DNA from: OFTM382 sp964448185
Lineage (GTDB): Bacteria > Planctomycetota > Phycisphaerae > Phycisphaerales > UBA1924
Length of the DNA stretch: 47,731 nucleotides
Assembly: GCA_964448185.1 (NCBI GenBank)
Contig: CAYUVO010000010.1
Span: forward strand, 1 to 47,731
Direction of reading: 5' to 3'
The notes below the pieces were generated by a model. It was given only the letters and a program-made list of their open reading frames with translations. It was not told the DNA's origin and searched no databases. Each line of letters begins with the position of its first letter. The first letter of the stretch is position 1. Made by a program: the position numbers and the translations under genes. Below are positions 24,715-33,484 of the stretch, in pieces.

Positions 24715-24746
24715 GGGCGGCCAAGCGGCCGTCCTTGTTTGTTTTT
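24715..24746 (+). terminator. Intrinsic terminator of the ribosomal cluster
   Basis: GGGCGGCC (24715–24722), loop AAGC, GGCCGTCC (24727–24734), then TTGTTTGTTTTT. The stem has eight pairs including one G-U. It lies 43 bp after rplQ. Confidence 0.85.
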
Positions 24747-24807
24747 CGAACCGTTTTCTATCGCCACTTCGGGTGAAGTGCCCGCAGATTGAGTAGAGTT
24801 TCTCGAT

Positions 24808-25842
24808 ATGCTCGACCAGCTCCAAACGTTGCAGACCGAGGCCAACGCCGCGCTCGAAGCCGCCAGCAGTCCAGATGAACTCGAAGCGTTCCGCGTCGGG
24901 TTTCTCGGGAGCAAGGGTCGGCTCAAGGCCGCGATGGGTTGGATCAAGGACGTCGCACCCGATCAACGCAAGGCGTTCGGTCAGCAGGCCAACGAGACTA
25001 AGAAGGCGCTCGAAGCAGCCTTCGCAGACAAAAAGTCGAAGCTCGGTGGTGGGGCCTCAACAAGTAGTGGCCCGGCGCTCGACCCAACCGAGCCGGGCGT
25101 GATCGAATCGCGCACGGTTGGTCGTCGGCACATCATCACGCGGGTCACCGACGACCTGCTCGAAGTGTGCTCCAGGCTCGGGTTCCAGGTCGTCCGAGGC
25201 CCCGAACTCGAAGACGATGAGCACAACTTCGTCAAGCTCAACATCCCGCCCGAACACCCCGCGCGTGATCCGATCGACAATTTCTATGTGGATGACCCGG
25301 CCACGACGCAGACGCCCAGGATGCTGCGGAGTCAGACCTCGACCGTGCAGATCCGTGTGATGGAACAGGTGATCGCTGCGGGCAAGAGCCCGCCGATCAA
25401 GATCGTCAGTCCGGGCAGGGTGTATCGGCCCGACACGGTTGACGCGACGCACTCGTTCATGTTCCATCAGCTCGAAGCGTTGTACATCGATCGAGGCGTT
25501 ACGATGGTGGACCTCAAGACCACTCTCTTGCAGTTCGCGCGTGCGTACTTTGGCGAGCAGGCCGAGGTCAGGCTTCGGCCCAGCTTCTTCCCGTTCACCG
25601 AGCCGTCCGCCGAGTTTGACATGAAGATCCGTTTGCGCGCCGACGAGGATCCCAAGTGGGTCGAGCTTGGGGGCTGTGGCATGGTCGATCCGGCGGTGCT
25701 CGAAGCGTGCGGCCTCGATCCCGAAGAATGGACCGGGTTTGCGTGGGGCATGGGCATCGAACGACTCGCGATGGGCAAGTACGGCATACCCGATATCCGG
25801 TTGTTGTTCGATAACGACGTGCGGTTCCTCCAACAGCTCTGA
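24808..25842 (+). CDS. pheS: Phenylalanyl-tRNA synthetase alpha subunit
   Basis: 344 residues, full length. The N-terminal coiled-coil (with FLGSKGRLKAAM) is followed by the class II catalytic core: motif 2 region HSFMFHQLEALYIDRG, RPSFFPFTEPSAEFDM, and motif 3 GFAWGMGIERLAMGKYGI. The enzyme is an alpha2beta2 complex with PheT, but no pheT follows; a non-coding stretch and an unrelated gene come next, so pheT must be elsewhere. It sits downstream of the ribosomal terminator and should have its own promoter. Confidence 0.97.
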   Translation: MLDQLQTLQTEANAALEAASSPDELEAFRVGFLGSKGRLKAAMGWIKDVAPDQRKAFGQQANETKKALEAAFADKKSKLGGGASTSSGPALDPTEPGVIESRTVGRRHIITRVTDDLLEVCSRLGFQVVRGPELEDDEHNFVKLNIPPEHPARDPIDNFYVDDPATTQTPRMLRSQTSTVQIRVMEQVIAAGKSPPIKIVSPGRVYRPDTVDATHSFMFHQLEALYIDRGVTMVDLKTTLLQFARAYFGEQAEVRLRPSFFPFTEPSAEFDMKIRLRADEDPKWVELGGCGMVDPAVLEACGLDPEEWTGFAWGMGIERLAMGKYGIPDIRLLFDNDVRFLQQL

Positions 25843-25843
25843 A

Positions 25844-25892
25844 CCAAGCTCTAAGCCAAGCTCTGGGCCAAGCTCTGGGCCAGAGGAACCAC
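25844..25892. repeat. Three 12-bp tandem repeats and hairpin after pheS
   Basis: CCAAGCTCTAAG (25844–25855) followed by two copies of CCAAGCTCTGGG (25856–25879), then CCAGAGG. The last copy can fold as CTCTGG-G-CCAGAG, a 6-bp stem. The rest of the 346-bp stretch 25843–26188 shows no gene; it only carries GAGGTGA, the ribosome binding site of the next gene. Confidence 0.7.
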
Positions 25893-26188
25893 GGGGTTGG
25901 GTGTGGGGTCCGAGAATCGTATTCGGTAAACGATTGGTTGGTGGCGGGGAGGGAGAGCGACGGCTCGACCGGTTGCCCGGTTGCCGTGCGCGCAAGCTTG
26001 TAGATCTCGGCATCTCTGACGGAACCGGGAGCCCAAAACAGCCGCATCTGTAGGTATTCCAGAGGAGCCCAGTCGGGCTCAGTAGCAGGCACAAGCCCTC
26101 GCCAGAGAGAGTTAGAGATCGGACGGTGTAGTGCCGATCTGGCGGAAGCCTGTCCTGCTGCGTGTACCCCATTTCAAGAGGTGAACTG

Positions 26189-28846
26189 ATGACCAAGCGG
26201 AGCGCATTGACCCTTCTCCTGGCTTCTGGGCTGGCAGCCCCCCTAGCTGCTGCCCCCGAGGTCACGCCCACCACCTGTGACTCTCAAGGACATGCCTGCG
26301 GGCAGGTCAGCGAGGCCCAGCTCGAAGCCCAAAAGCGTGCTTTCAAGCTGATCGAAACCCAGACCTTCTTCGCGCTGCCCGAAGCGCAGCAGCAGATCAT
26401 CGCCGGCAAGCTCATCGCGATGGGTGATTCCGTCCCGACGCTCTCGGACGACGCGCCTGCGGAGTTGGTGGCACGCCACCAGCCGTTGAGTGCTGACGAG
26501 TTCGAAGCCGCGTGGCTCAAAGTTCAGGACGTGACCACCCGCGCCGCGTTCGAGCGGTTCCCCGCTGTCCACCAGCGCATGCTGGCAAGCTTTGTGGATG
26601 TGGTCAAGACGCATGCGGTGCCCGTTGCGCCGTGCTTTGCTCCGGGAACGGATCAGGCAATCATCGAGGCGTTTGAGCAAGCCGTCTTCGGCAACCTCGA
26701 CATCGCCTTCCAGCAGACCAGCCGATGGAACGGTACCGCGATGGACCCGGGCGGCGCCTCACAGGGCGACCCGACCATCCTGACCTACTCGTTCCCCATC
26801 GACGGCATCACCATCCCCAACGGTGTTGGTGAAGGCAGTGGCCCCAACACGCTCAACGCATTCCTCGACGGGATCTACGGCAACCGCGCCACCTGGCGAG
26901 CCCTCTATGACCAGATCTTCGCACGCTGGGCTGAACTGGGCGGCAACACCATTATCCTCGAGCCCAACGACGACAACGTCACGTTGTTCAACTCACCGGG
27001 TGTCACCGGTGTCCGCGGTGACCTCCGCATGGGCGGTAAGTTCATCGACGGCAACTCGGGCATCCTCGCGTACAACTTCTTCCCGCAGAACGGTGACATG
27101 GTCATCGACGCGGCGGACAACTTCTACAACAATACGGGCGGCAACTCGATCCGTCTTCGCAACATTCTGCTCCACGAGCACGGTCACGGCATGGGCCAAC
27201 TCCACGTCTGCCCGCTAGGCGATATCCTGATGAATCCGTTCATCAGTACCGCCTTTGACGGCCCGCAAATGGACGACGTGCTCAACTTGCAACGCCACTA
27301 CGGCGACCCGCTCGAACCCAATGACTCTCTCGGCCAGAACACCGATCTCGGATCGATCGGGGTCGGCGGCACGGTCAACGTCGGCGGTTCGGGCGCTTCC
27401 AACGCGGCCCGCGTGGACTTCGTTTCGGTTGACGATAACTCGGACAGCGACTTCTATCGCATCCAGGTCACCGGCAACGGCGCGATCCAGGCCACGGCCA
27501 ACCCCGTCGGGTTCACCTATCTCGAAGGGCCTCAGACCGGGGGTTGCAACACGGGCTCGAACTACAGCCCGCAGAACTTCGGCAACCTTCGCGTGACGAT
27601 CTACAACAGCGTCGGAGGCGTGCTCGATCAGGCCAACGATAACGGGCTTGGCGGCGTCGAAGTCGCTCTGGCCAACGCGGCCCCGGGAACGTACTTCGTC
27701 GAAGTCGACAACACAGGCCAGAACAACATTCAGGCCTATTCGCTCGACATCGAGATCATCCCGCCCCAGCAGCTCCCGCTCGATATCACGCTCGTGGGCT
27801 CCGCTCCGGGCATCATCGCACCGGGAGTGACCGCGGACTTTGACGTTCAGCTGATGCTCAATGACGACACGATCGTCTCGCAGCCCATGCTCAACGTCAG
27901 GCCCGACGGCGACGTCAGCTTCACCACCTTCGCCATGGCGAACAACGGCGGCGGTTCGTACACCGCGACCATCCCCGCGCAGATGTGCAGCGATGACCCG
28001 GAGTTCTTCGTCTCGGTCATCGGCTCCCTTGCTGGCGTTGTCAACCTACCGAACGCGGGTTCCTTCGACGCGGTCATCGGTACAGGTGATTTCGCGAGCG
28101 ATTCGGGTGAAGGCAGCATCGCGTTCACCATCGAAGGCGCGATTGCGACGCAAGAGGCTGGTCGGTGGACCAACGGTGCGCCGCAGAACAATGGCCGCGA
28201 TGATCCACCGACCGATGCCGACGGCACCGGCCTCGCGTGGCTCACCGGTCAGTCGGGTGCGACCGACAACTCCGACGTTGACGGCGGATCCACGATCCTC
28301 GTGAGCCCGGCGTTCGACTTCACCGACGGCGGCACCGTGGACTTCTCCTACTGGATGCAGGACTCGGTCAACCCCATCGGTCCGGAAGACGGCTTCACCT
28401 TCGAGATCTCGCTCAACAACGGCGGCTCATGGACCGTGGCCCGTGACTTCACGACCGCCGGTTCATGGCGCAGCGAGTCCATCGACATCGGCGCAGAGTT
28501 CGGCACATCGAGCCAGTTCCGCTTCCGCTTTGTCGCTACGGACAACGATCCGGGTGACGTGCTCGAGTGCGGCGTCGATGCCATCGTCGTCACCTCGATC
28601 ACGTGCGAAGATGTCGGTTCGTGCCCGGGTGATATCGCCGATGACTTCGGCACGCTCGGCTCGGACGGCATGGTCAGCTTCGGCGACTTCCTCGCCCTGC
28701 TCGGTCTCGTCGGGCCCTGCCCCGGCGGCACGCCCGGCTGCGATGGCGACATCGCCGACGACTTCGGCACCCTCAACGGCGGTGACGGCATGGTCAGCTT
28801 CGGCGACTTCCTCGCCCTGCTCGGCCTCGTTGGTCCTTGCCCGTAA
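26189..28846 (+). CDS. Secreted matrixin-like metallopeptidase with two dockerin-like repeats
   Basis: 885 residues. The ATG at 26189 (GAGGTGA upstream) begins a signal peptide, TKRSALTLLLASGLAAPLAAA. Residues about 329–339 read HEHGHGMGQLH, the HExxHxxGxxH zinc motif of metzincins; LGDILMNPFIS about 15 residues later carries a Met-turn-like Met. Next come a PPC-like beta domain (SDFYRIQVTGNG; APGTYFVEVDNTG), an Ig-like stretch and a region resembling extracellular beta-sandwich domains (SYWMQDSVNPIGPEDGFTFE). The C-terminus (28619–28843) has two near-identical repeats, GDIADDFGTL...GMVSFGDFLALLGLVGPCP, a planctomycete dockerin-like Ca-binding unit probably used for surface attachment. Substrate unknown. 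Confidence 0.85.
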   Translation: MTKRSALTLLLASGLAAPLAAAPEVTPTTCDSQGHACGQVSEAQLEAQKRAFKLIETQTFFALPEAQQQIIAGKLIAMGDSVPTLSDDAPAELVARHQPLSADEFEAAWLKVQDVTTRAAFERFPAVHQRMLASFVDVVKTHAVPVAPCFAPGTDQAIIEAFEQAVFGNLDIAFQQTSRWNGTAMDPGGASQGDPTILTYSFPIDGITIPNGVGEGSGPNTLNAFLDGIYGNRATWRALYDQIFARWAELGGNTIILEPNDDNVTLFNSPGVTGVRGDLRMGGKFIDGNSGILAYNFFPQNGDMVIDAADNFYNNTGGNSIRLRNILLHEHGHGMGQLHVCPLGDILMNPFISTAFDGPQMDDVLNLQRHYGDPLEPNDSLGQNTDLGSIGVGGTVNVGGSGASNAARVDFVSVDDNSDSDFYRIQVTGNGAIQATANPVGFTYLEGPQTGGCNTGSNYSPQNFGNLRVTIYNSVGGVLDQANDNGLGGVEVALANAAPGTYFVEVDNTGQNNIQAYSLDIEIIPPQQLPLDITLVGSAPGIIAPGVTADFDVQLMLNDDTIVSQPMLNVRPDGDVSFTTFAMANNGGGSYTATIPAQMCSDDPEFFVSVIGSLAGVVNLPNAGSFDAVIGTGDFASDSGEGSIAFTIEGAIATQEAGRWTNGAPQNNGRDDPPTDADGTGLAWLTGQSGATDNSDVDGGSTILVSPAFDFTDGGTVDFSYWMQDSVNPIGPEDGFTFEISLNNGGSWTVARDFTTAGSWRSESIDIGAEFGTSSQFRFRFVATDNDPGDVLECGVDAIVVTSITCEDVGSCPGDIADDFGTLGSDGMVSFGDFLALLGLVGPCPGGTPGCDGDIADDFGTLNGGDGMVSFGDFLALLGLVGPCP

Positions 28847-28875
28847 GCCTGTCTGAAATCTCGTAACCAAAGCAC

Positions 28876-28911
28876 AGGGCCCGGATACGTTCCGGGCCCT
28901 TTTTCTGTTTT
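28876..28911 (+). terminator. Intrinsic terminator after the metallopeptidase gene
   Basis: AGGGCCCGG (28876–28884), a 7-base loop, CCGGGCCCT (28892–28900), then TTTTCTGTTTT. A perfect 9-bp stem. It may also serve the convergent msrBA gene, since the stem is preceded by A residues on the other side only weakly. Confidence 0.9.
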
Positions 28912-28964
28912 GGGTTGTCAGTCAGAAATACTTGCGGGCGGGTGAATGATGCCGGAGGCTCGAT

Positions 28965-30029
28965 TCACCACGGGTTCTTCGCGTGACACGCACGACCCGT
29001 GCGCTCGATGAAGTCCTGGTGATAGTCTTCAGCCGCAAAGAACGTCTTGGCAGCTTGAAGCTGCGTGACGATGCTGCCTGCGAACTCATCACTGCTGTTG
29101 AGCTTTTCGAGATACGCCGTGGCAAGCTTCTCCTGCTCCTCATTGGCGTACCAGACCCCCGAGCGATACTCGTCGCCTATGTCCGGTCCCTGGCGGTTGA
29201 GCTGCGTCGGGTCGTGGAGCATAAAGAACGCTTCGAGCAGCCGCTGATAGCTCACTCGGCTCGGGTCAAACGTCACCTTGACCGTCTCGGCGTGGCCGGT
29301 GTCGGTGCTGATCGTCTCTTTGTAGCTCGGGTTTTTGACGTGACCTTGCATGAAACCGCTGACCACGTCGATCACGCCCGGCCCGCGTTCAAGCTGAAAT
29401 TCGACGCCCCAGAAGCAGCCCCCTGCGAAGTAGGCGACCTCTGTCTCGACGGGTTTGCTGCGTGCGGGAAGTTCTTGGCCGTTCTCGAAGAATTCGAGCG
29501 ACGCCGAGTTCACGCAGTGGCGTTGCTTGGTGGGCTCAGGCCCGTCGTCGAAGACATGCCCGAGGTGCGAGCTGCAGCGGGTACACAGAATCTCGGTGCG
29601 AGCCATGCCCGGAAGCGACAGATCTTCTCTCATAGTCACATGCGATTCATCAACTGGCTGGAAGAAGCTCGGCCAACCGGTTTTGGAGTTGAACTTGTGG
29701 TCGCTCGAGAACAGCGGCAAGCCGCAGACCGTGCAGGCGTACACGCCTTCGAGTTTGTTATCGAGCAGCGTGCCGCAGAACGCAGCCTCGGTCCCGGCCT
29801 TCTGGGTGATGCGGTAGACCTCGGGTTCGAGCTCGGCTGCGAGCTTCTCGACGTCTTCCTTGGGCAGGTGCGTGATGTCGTAGCCCGCGTGGCTATAGCG
29901 GACGCCATCGGGGTCACGCTCGGGCATGGCCGTGGGCTGGGCGGCCAGGGTCAGCGACAGGTACCCCCATCCCCCGAGCACAGCACTGAGCACAAACAAG
30001 GGCACGAGGCGGGAAGTAGGCATCATCAT
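28965..30029 (-). CDS. msrBA: Exported bifunctional methionine sulfoxide reductase MsrB-MsrA
   Basis: About 354 residues; both repair enzymes are fused. A hydrophobic segment at 8–29 (LVPLFVLSAVLGGWGYLSL) marks export or a membrane anchor, so it probably acts on proteins outside the cytoplasm. The MsrB domain comes first: zinc pairs C99/C102 (CTVC) and C149/C152 (CTRC), SKTGWPSFFQPV, and catalytic C172 in RHCVNSASLEF. MsrA follows with GGCFWGVEFQLE (catalytic Cys about 206), TDTGHAETVKVTFD and HDPTQLNRQGPDIGDEYRS. Together they reduce both R and S sulfoxides. ATG 30029 starts a run of three Met codons with GGAG five bases upstream. Confidence 0.95.
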   Translation of the reverse strand: MMMPTSRLVPLFVLSAVLGGWGYLSLTLAAQPTAMPERDPDGVRYSHAGYDITHLPKEDVEKLAAELEPEVYRITQKAGTEAAFCGTLLDNKLEGVYACTVCGLPLFSSDHKFNSKTGWPSFFQPVDESHVTMREDLSLPGMARTEILCTRCSSHLGHVFDDGPEPTKQRHCVNSASLEFFENGQELPARSKPVETEVAYFAGGCFWGVEFQLERGPGVIDVVSGFMQGHVKNPSYKETISTDTGHAETVKVTFDPSRVSYQRLLEAFFMLHDPTQLNRQGPDIGDEYRSGVWYANEEQEKLATAYLEKLNSSDEFAGSIVTQLQAAKTFFAAEDYHQDFIERTGRACHAKNPW

Positions 30030-30112
30030 GGGGGCTCCGAACTGGGAGTGAGAATGGGCAGGTCCACCAGCCTTCAGGCTACGGGCTCGTCCCGGGCTAC
30101 GCCAGAAGAACA

Positions 30113-30177
30113 AAGCCCATCGGCCCGAGCGATATTCCGTTCTCTACGTCTTGGAGTCGCCCGAGTTCGATGGGCTT
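30113..30177. repeat. 10-bp inverted repeat in the msrBA / PEP-CTERM gap
   Basis: AAGCCCATCG (30113–30122) and CGATGGGCTT (30168–30177) are perfect inverted repeats 45 bp apart, with two copies of GCCCGAG inside. They lie in the 461-bp stretch 30030–30490 between divergent genes. The rest of it shows no gene, only promoter-like AT-rich patches such as TATACT at 30217–30222 and the ribosome binding site of the next gene. Confidence 0.5.
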
Positions 30178-30490
30178 CTCGGACCATGAGCCGCTACAGA
30201 GTGCAAATCTGCGAGTTATACTGCCGAATAAAGTGCGAATATCCGGTTATGCCAGCGGTTTTTGCAAAATACCCATGAAAACCTGTTGACGAAGGGCTTC
30301 CAGCGGTGCAAACTACTGGTGCATAGGCGCAAACCCGCCTTGGAGAGAAACGTGAGCCCCCGAACCCTCGGTGGCCTCAGGAGAGAGACACTCGATGCAG
30401 AGCCTGTTTGTTTATCAACAACTCCCTTCCTTGTGATGGGCTTCGTTGGTGACACTCTGCAACGGGACATAGACGTTTGAGGAGATAGAT

Positions 30491-31240
30491 ATGAAGACTG
30501 TGCTCGTTCTTACCGTCGTCGGCCTTGCCGCTACCGCCAATGCCGACATCACCCCCATGTCCAACATCGCCGATCTCAGCCAGGCCAACGGCCAGGGCAC
30601 GATTTACAGCGATTTCTCCGGTCTGCAGAGCGTCATTGCTGGTGACAGCTTCACCGCAGAGCCGCTCGTCCAGGACGGCATCAGCGCGTTCTTCACCGAT
30701 GACAACACCGCCTCCATCTTCGCCGAAGGCGTCGAGGGCTTCGGCGGTGTTAACATCGCCGGTGCCGCGGGCTCGACCTCGAACGCCCTTGCCGGTTCGG
30801 TCCCGCTCGGCGGCGGCATGTTCGTCGGCTTTGCCTCGGTCCACATGCGTGACGCCGCTGGTGCTTTGGGCATCTGGGTTGACGCAGCTAACGCTGGTGC
30901 TGGATTTACTACTTGGCGTGCCGACGTCGGTACGATCGCTGGCGGCACCGATGGTCTTGGCATCGACCTTGCCCCGGGCGAATCCTTCAGCGTTCTTAGC
31001 GCTGCGTTCGTGGCGTTCAACTCAACTGGCGGTTCGCTTGGTACCTTCGCCCTGAGCGTCGATAACTCTGACGCGGCGCAGCTCGCTGGCCTTGCCGTCA
31101 TCGGCCTGGGTGGTGCTGACATCGCTGGCTTCGACCTTGCTGGCATAGAGATGCAGTGGACCTACGAGATCGTCCCCGCGCCGGCTTCGGCCGCGCTGCT
31201 CGGCCTCGGTGGCTTCGCCGCCATCCGTCGTCGTCGCTAA
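30491..31240 (+). CDS. Exported protein with PEP-CTERM-like sorting signal
   Basis: 249 residues. GAGGAGATAGAT precedes the ATG. Signal peptide MKTVLVLTVVGLAATANA, then an Ala/Gly-rich beta-type sequence low in Lys and without Cys. The C-terminus has VPAPASAALLGLGG, a hydrophobic helix and RRRR, the layout of PEP-CTERM signals recognised by exosortase; no exosortase gene is in this window. Such proteins are thought to be delivered to the surface or extracellular matrix. No enzymatic motif was recognised. Confidence 0.85.
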   Translation: MKTVLVLTVVGLAATANADITPMSNIADLSQANGQGTIYSDFSGLQSVIAGDSFTAEPLVQDGISAFFTDDNTASIFAEGVEGFGGVNIAGAAGSTSNALAGSVPLGGGMFVGFASVHMRDAAGALGIWVDAANAGAGFTTWRADVGTIAGGTDGLGIDLAPGESFSVLSAAFVAFNSTGGSLGTFALSVDNSDAAQLAGLAVIGLGGADIAGFDLAGIEMQWTYEIVPAPASAALLGLGGFAAIRRRR

Positions 31241-31265
31241 TACGACCTCGATCTAGATCCTTTCA

Positions 31266-31303
31266 CAGCCCCCTGCCGATAACGGTGGGGGGCTGTTTTT
31301 TTT
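31266..31303 (+). terminator. Intrinsic terminator after the PEP-CTERM gene
   Basis: CAGCCCCC (31266–31273) pairs with GGGGGCTG (31288–31295); inside, CCG-ATAA-CGG can extend the stem. Eight T follow (31296–31303). Confidence 0.92.
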
Positions 31304-31337
31304 AGACAACCGCACCCTCGGCTATGCTGACCATCCC

Positions 31338-32452
31338 ATGCCAAGCGTTTCACTCAAAGCGGTCACAAAGCGATACGGGCGAGGGGACAACGTCATAGAT
31401 AACCTCGACCTCGACATCCACGGCGGCGAGCTGCTCGTGCTGCTGGGTGCCTCAGGCTGTGGCAAGTCCACCACGCTCAGGCTCATCGCCGGGCTCGAAC
31501 CCCTCACCAGCGGCGACATCGAATTCGATGGGCGTTCCATCACCCGACTCGCACCCAAAGACCGCGACGTGGCGATGGTCTTCCAGAGCTCGACCCTCTA
31601 TCCGCATCTGAACGTAGAGCAGAATCTCGCCTTCGCACTCAAGGCCCGCCGACTGCCCATGAGTGAAGTTCGTGAACGGGTCACCCATGCTGCCGACTTG
31701 CTCGGGCTCGGCTCGATCATGAGTGCCAAACCAGCGACGCTTTCGGGCGGTCAACAGCAGCGCGTCGCGTTGGGCCGGGCGTTGGCAGCCAGGCCTGCCG
31801 TGTGGCTCATGGATGAGCCGTTGAGTCACCTCGATACCCAGATGCGAACAACGCTCCGCAGCGAACTCAAAGCCCTGCACCAGAGCGCGCGCACCACGAC
31901 GGTTTATGTCACGCACGATCAGGAAGAAGCGATGACGCTCGGCGATCGCGTCGCGGTGATGGCACGAGGCAAGATCCAGCAGATCGCAAAGCCGATGGAT
32001 CTCTATCACCAGCCCACCAACCGGTTCGTGGCGGCGTTCGTAGGTTCGCCACCCATGAACTTTCTTGCGGGTTCGATCAATGCCCAGTCGCGATGGGTGT
32101 GCGATCGCGACTCGATCATCACGCTCCCGATCTCAACGTGTTCAACTCCCCCCCCCCCTTCCCGGACACACCGGCGGTGTTGGGCTTTCGCCCACAAGCG
32201 GTGACGATCAGCACCGAGCCCACTACCGATTCGCTGCGCGCACGCATCACCACCATCGAACCATTGGGGGATCAGATCGATTTCAGTTGTACGCTCGAAG
32301 CAAGCGATACAGCCCGCTCTCCCGACAACCATCGGCTCAAAATTCGTCTGCCCGCACGCTCTGATCTGACCTTGGGCGAGAGCATCTCGATCACGCCCGA
32401 CCCGAGCCGGGTGTGCCTCTTTGAGCCCGGAGAGTTCGGCCAGCGGCTCTAA
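31338..32452 (+). CDS. MalK/UgpC-type sugar ABC transporter ATPase, frameshifted at poly-C
   Basis: The first frame gives a complete ATPase domain: Walker A GASGCGKSTTLRLIAGLE, Q-loop MVFQSSTLYPHL, signature LSGGQQQRVALGRALAARP, Walker B VWLMDEPLSHLD and the H-loop VYVTHDQEEAMTLGDRV. The protein continues with PTNRFVAAFVGSPPMNFL, the start of the MalK regulatory domain, then passes a run of eleven C (32148–32158) and reads out of frame to 32204. One added C restores the TOBE part (LGFRPQAVTI; TLGESISITPDPSRVCLF) to 32452. No permease or binding protein lies next to it, so it may serve distant sugar transporters as an orphan ATPase. Confidence 0.87.
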
Positions 32453-32484
32453 GCCAGCAAGAGGCCGCGAAATCCCACAAGCCG

Positions 32485-33444
32485 CTACAGCCCGAGTTTC
32501 TCGCGTTTGGTCGCCCATTCCAATTGTTCGCGGGAGTTCTCGCAATCGAGCGTTCCGTCGCCGCCGGTGGCGAGTCCGCGCACCGCGTCGATCTCGAGCC
32601 GCGTGAGGTTCATCGCCTCGGTCGCGTAGTCGTGCCATGCTTCCATGGTCATGGGAACGATCGGCGCAATCAGATCGTGCATCGCCTGCGCGAAGTCGCG
32701 GATCTCTTGTTGGGCGTGCGCATCGAGGCGGAGCGAGAGGAACCGGAGGATGTTGTGCAGGTCGCACTTCCAGTACCACTCGGTGTACATGTTCACGGGC
32801 AGGGCGGTGCGCACAAGCTCGCGGCTGACACCGCGGTTGGTGAGCTCGAGATATTTGGGGTACAACGCTTCGACCTCGTGCAACAGCGAGAGGAAGTCCT
32901 CTGCTGTGCGCACCTCGCCTGCATCGCTCGTATCGAAGGTAGCCTCGCCGCCCTGACGGTTGGCCTTGGATTGTTTGCGCACACGGTCGAGATCGGGCAC
33001 ATAGAACCGGTCGGGCAGGATCGAGTATCGCGCGGAATACTCGTTGACGTTCGCGGTGCGGTGACGGATCCATTGGCGAGCGACAAAGATGGGCATGGCG
33101 ATATGGAACTTGAACTCGATCATCTCGAAGGGCGTCGTGTGCCGATGCCGAAGCAGATAGCGGATGAGCCCACGGTCTTCGTTGATCTTTTTGGTGCCTT
33201 GTCCATACGAGACGCGAGCCGCTTGGACGATCGCGCTGTCCGCGGTTTGCCCTTCGGGGATGAGCCGGGGCATGGCATCGACGAGCGCCACGAAGCCGTG
33301 CTCATGGACGCGGATCTCTCGGCGTGCGCACCCCTGCATCACGTCGACGAGCGGCACCTCGGGCTTGGCATCCTTGATCGGCCCGAGGACCGAGTTTGGC
33401 TTGAGTTCGGTAACAGCGGATGGTCTGGTGGGTGAGTCGGCCAT
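32485..33444 (-). CDS. thyX: Flavin-dependent thymidylate synthase
   Basis: 319 residues. The ThyX signature RHRTANVNEYSARYS is at about 127–141, after RHRHTTPFEMIEFKFHIAMP. ThyX converts dUMP to dTMP with FAD, NADPH and methylene-tetrahydrofolate. ATG 33444 is preferred; a TTG- or other start further up would overlap the preceding gene. The protein has about 60 residues before the core and about 30 after (AVRGLATGGDGTLDCENS). It is the last gene of a minus-strand run. Confidence 0.96.
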   Translation of the reverse strand: MADSPTRPSAVTELKPNSVLGPIKDAKPEVPLVDVMQGCARREIRVHEHGFVALVDAMPRLIPEGQTADSAIVQAARVSYGQGTKKINEDRGLIRYLLRHRHTTPFEMIEFKFHIAMPIFVARQWIRHRTANVNEYSARYSILPDRFYVPDLDRVRKQSKANRQGGEATFDTSDAGEVRTAEDFLSLLHEVEALYPKYLELTNRGVSRELVRTALPVNMYTEWYWKCDLHNILRFLSLRLDAHAQQEIRDFAQAMHDLIAPIVPMTMEAWHDYATEAMNLTRLEIDAVRGLATGGDGTLDCENSREQLEWATKREKLGL

Positions 33445-33484
33445 GTCTTCAAGATAGCCGCATGTTCGAGGTTCGGCTCGGGGC

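Noticed and set aside
28983..30278. Open frame of 431 codons on the plus strand opposite msrBA
   Set aside because: It is antisense to a clear two-domain enzyme, its composition (Arg/Val/Ala-rich, no motif) is that of a GC-rich shadow frame, and it has no ribosome binding site.
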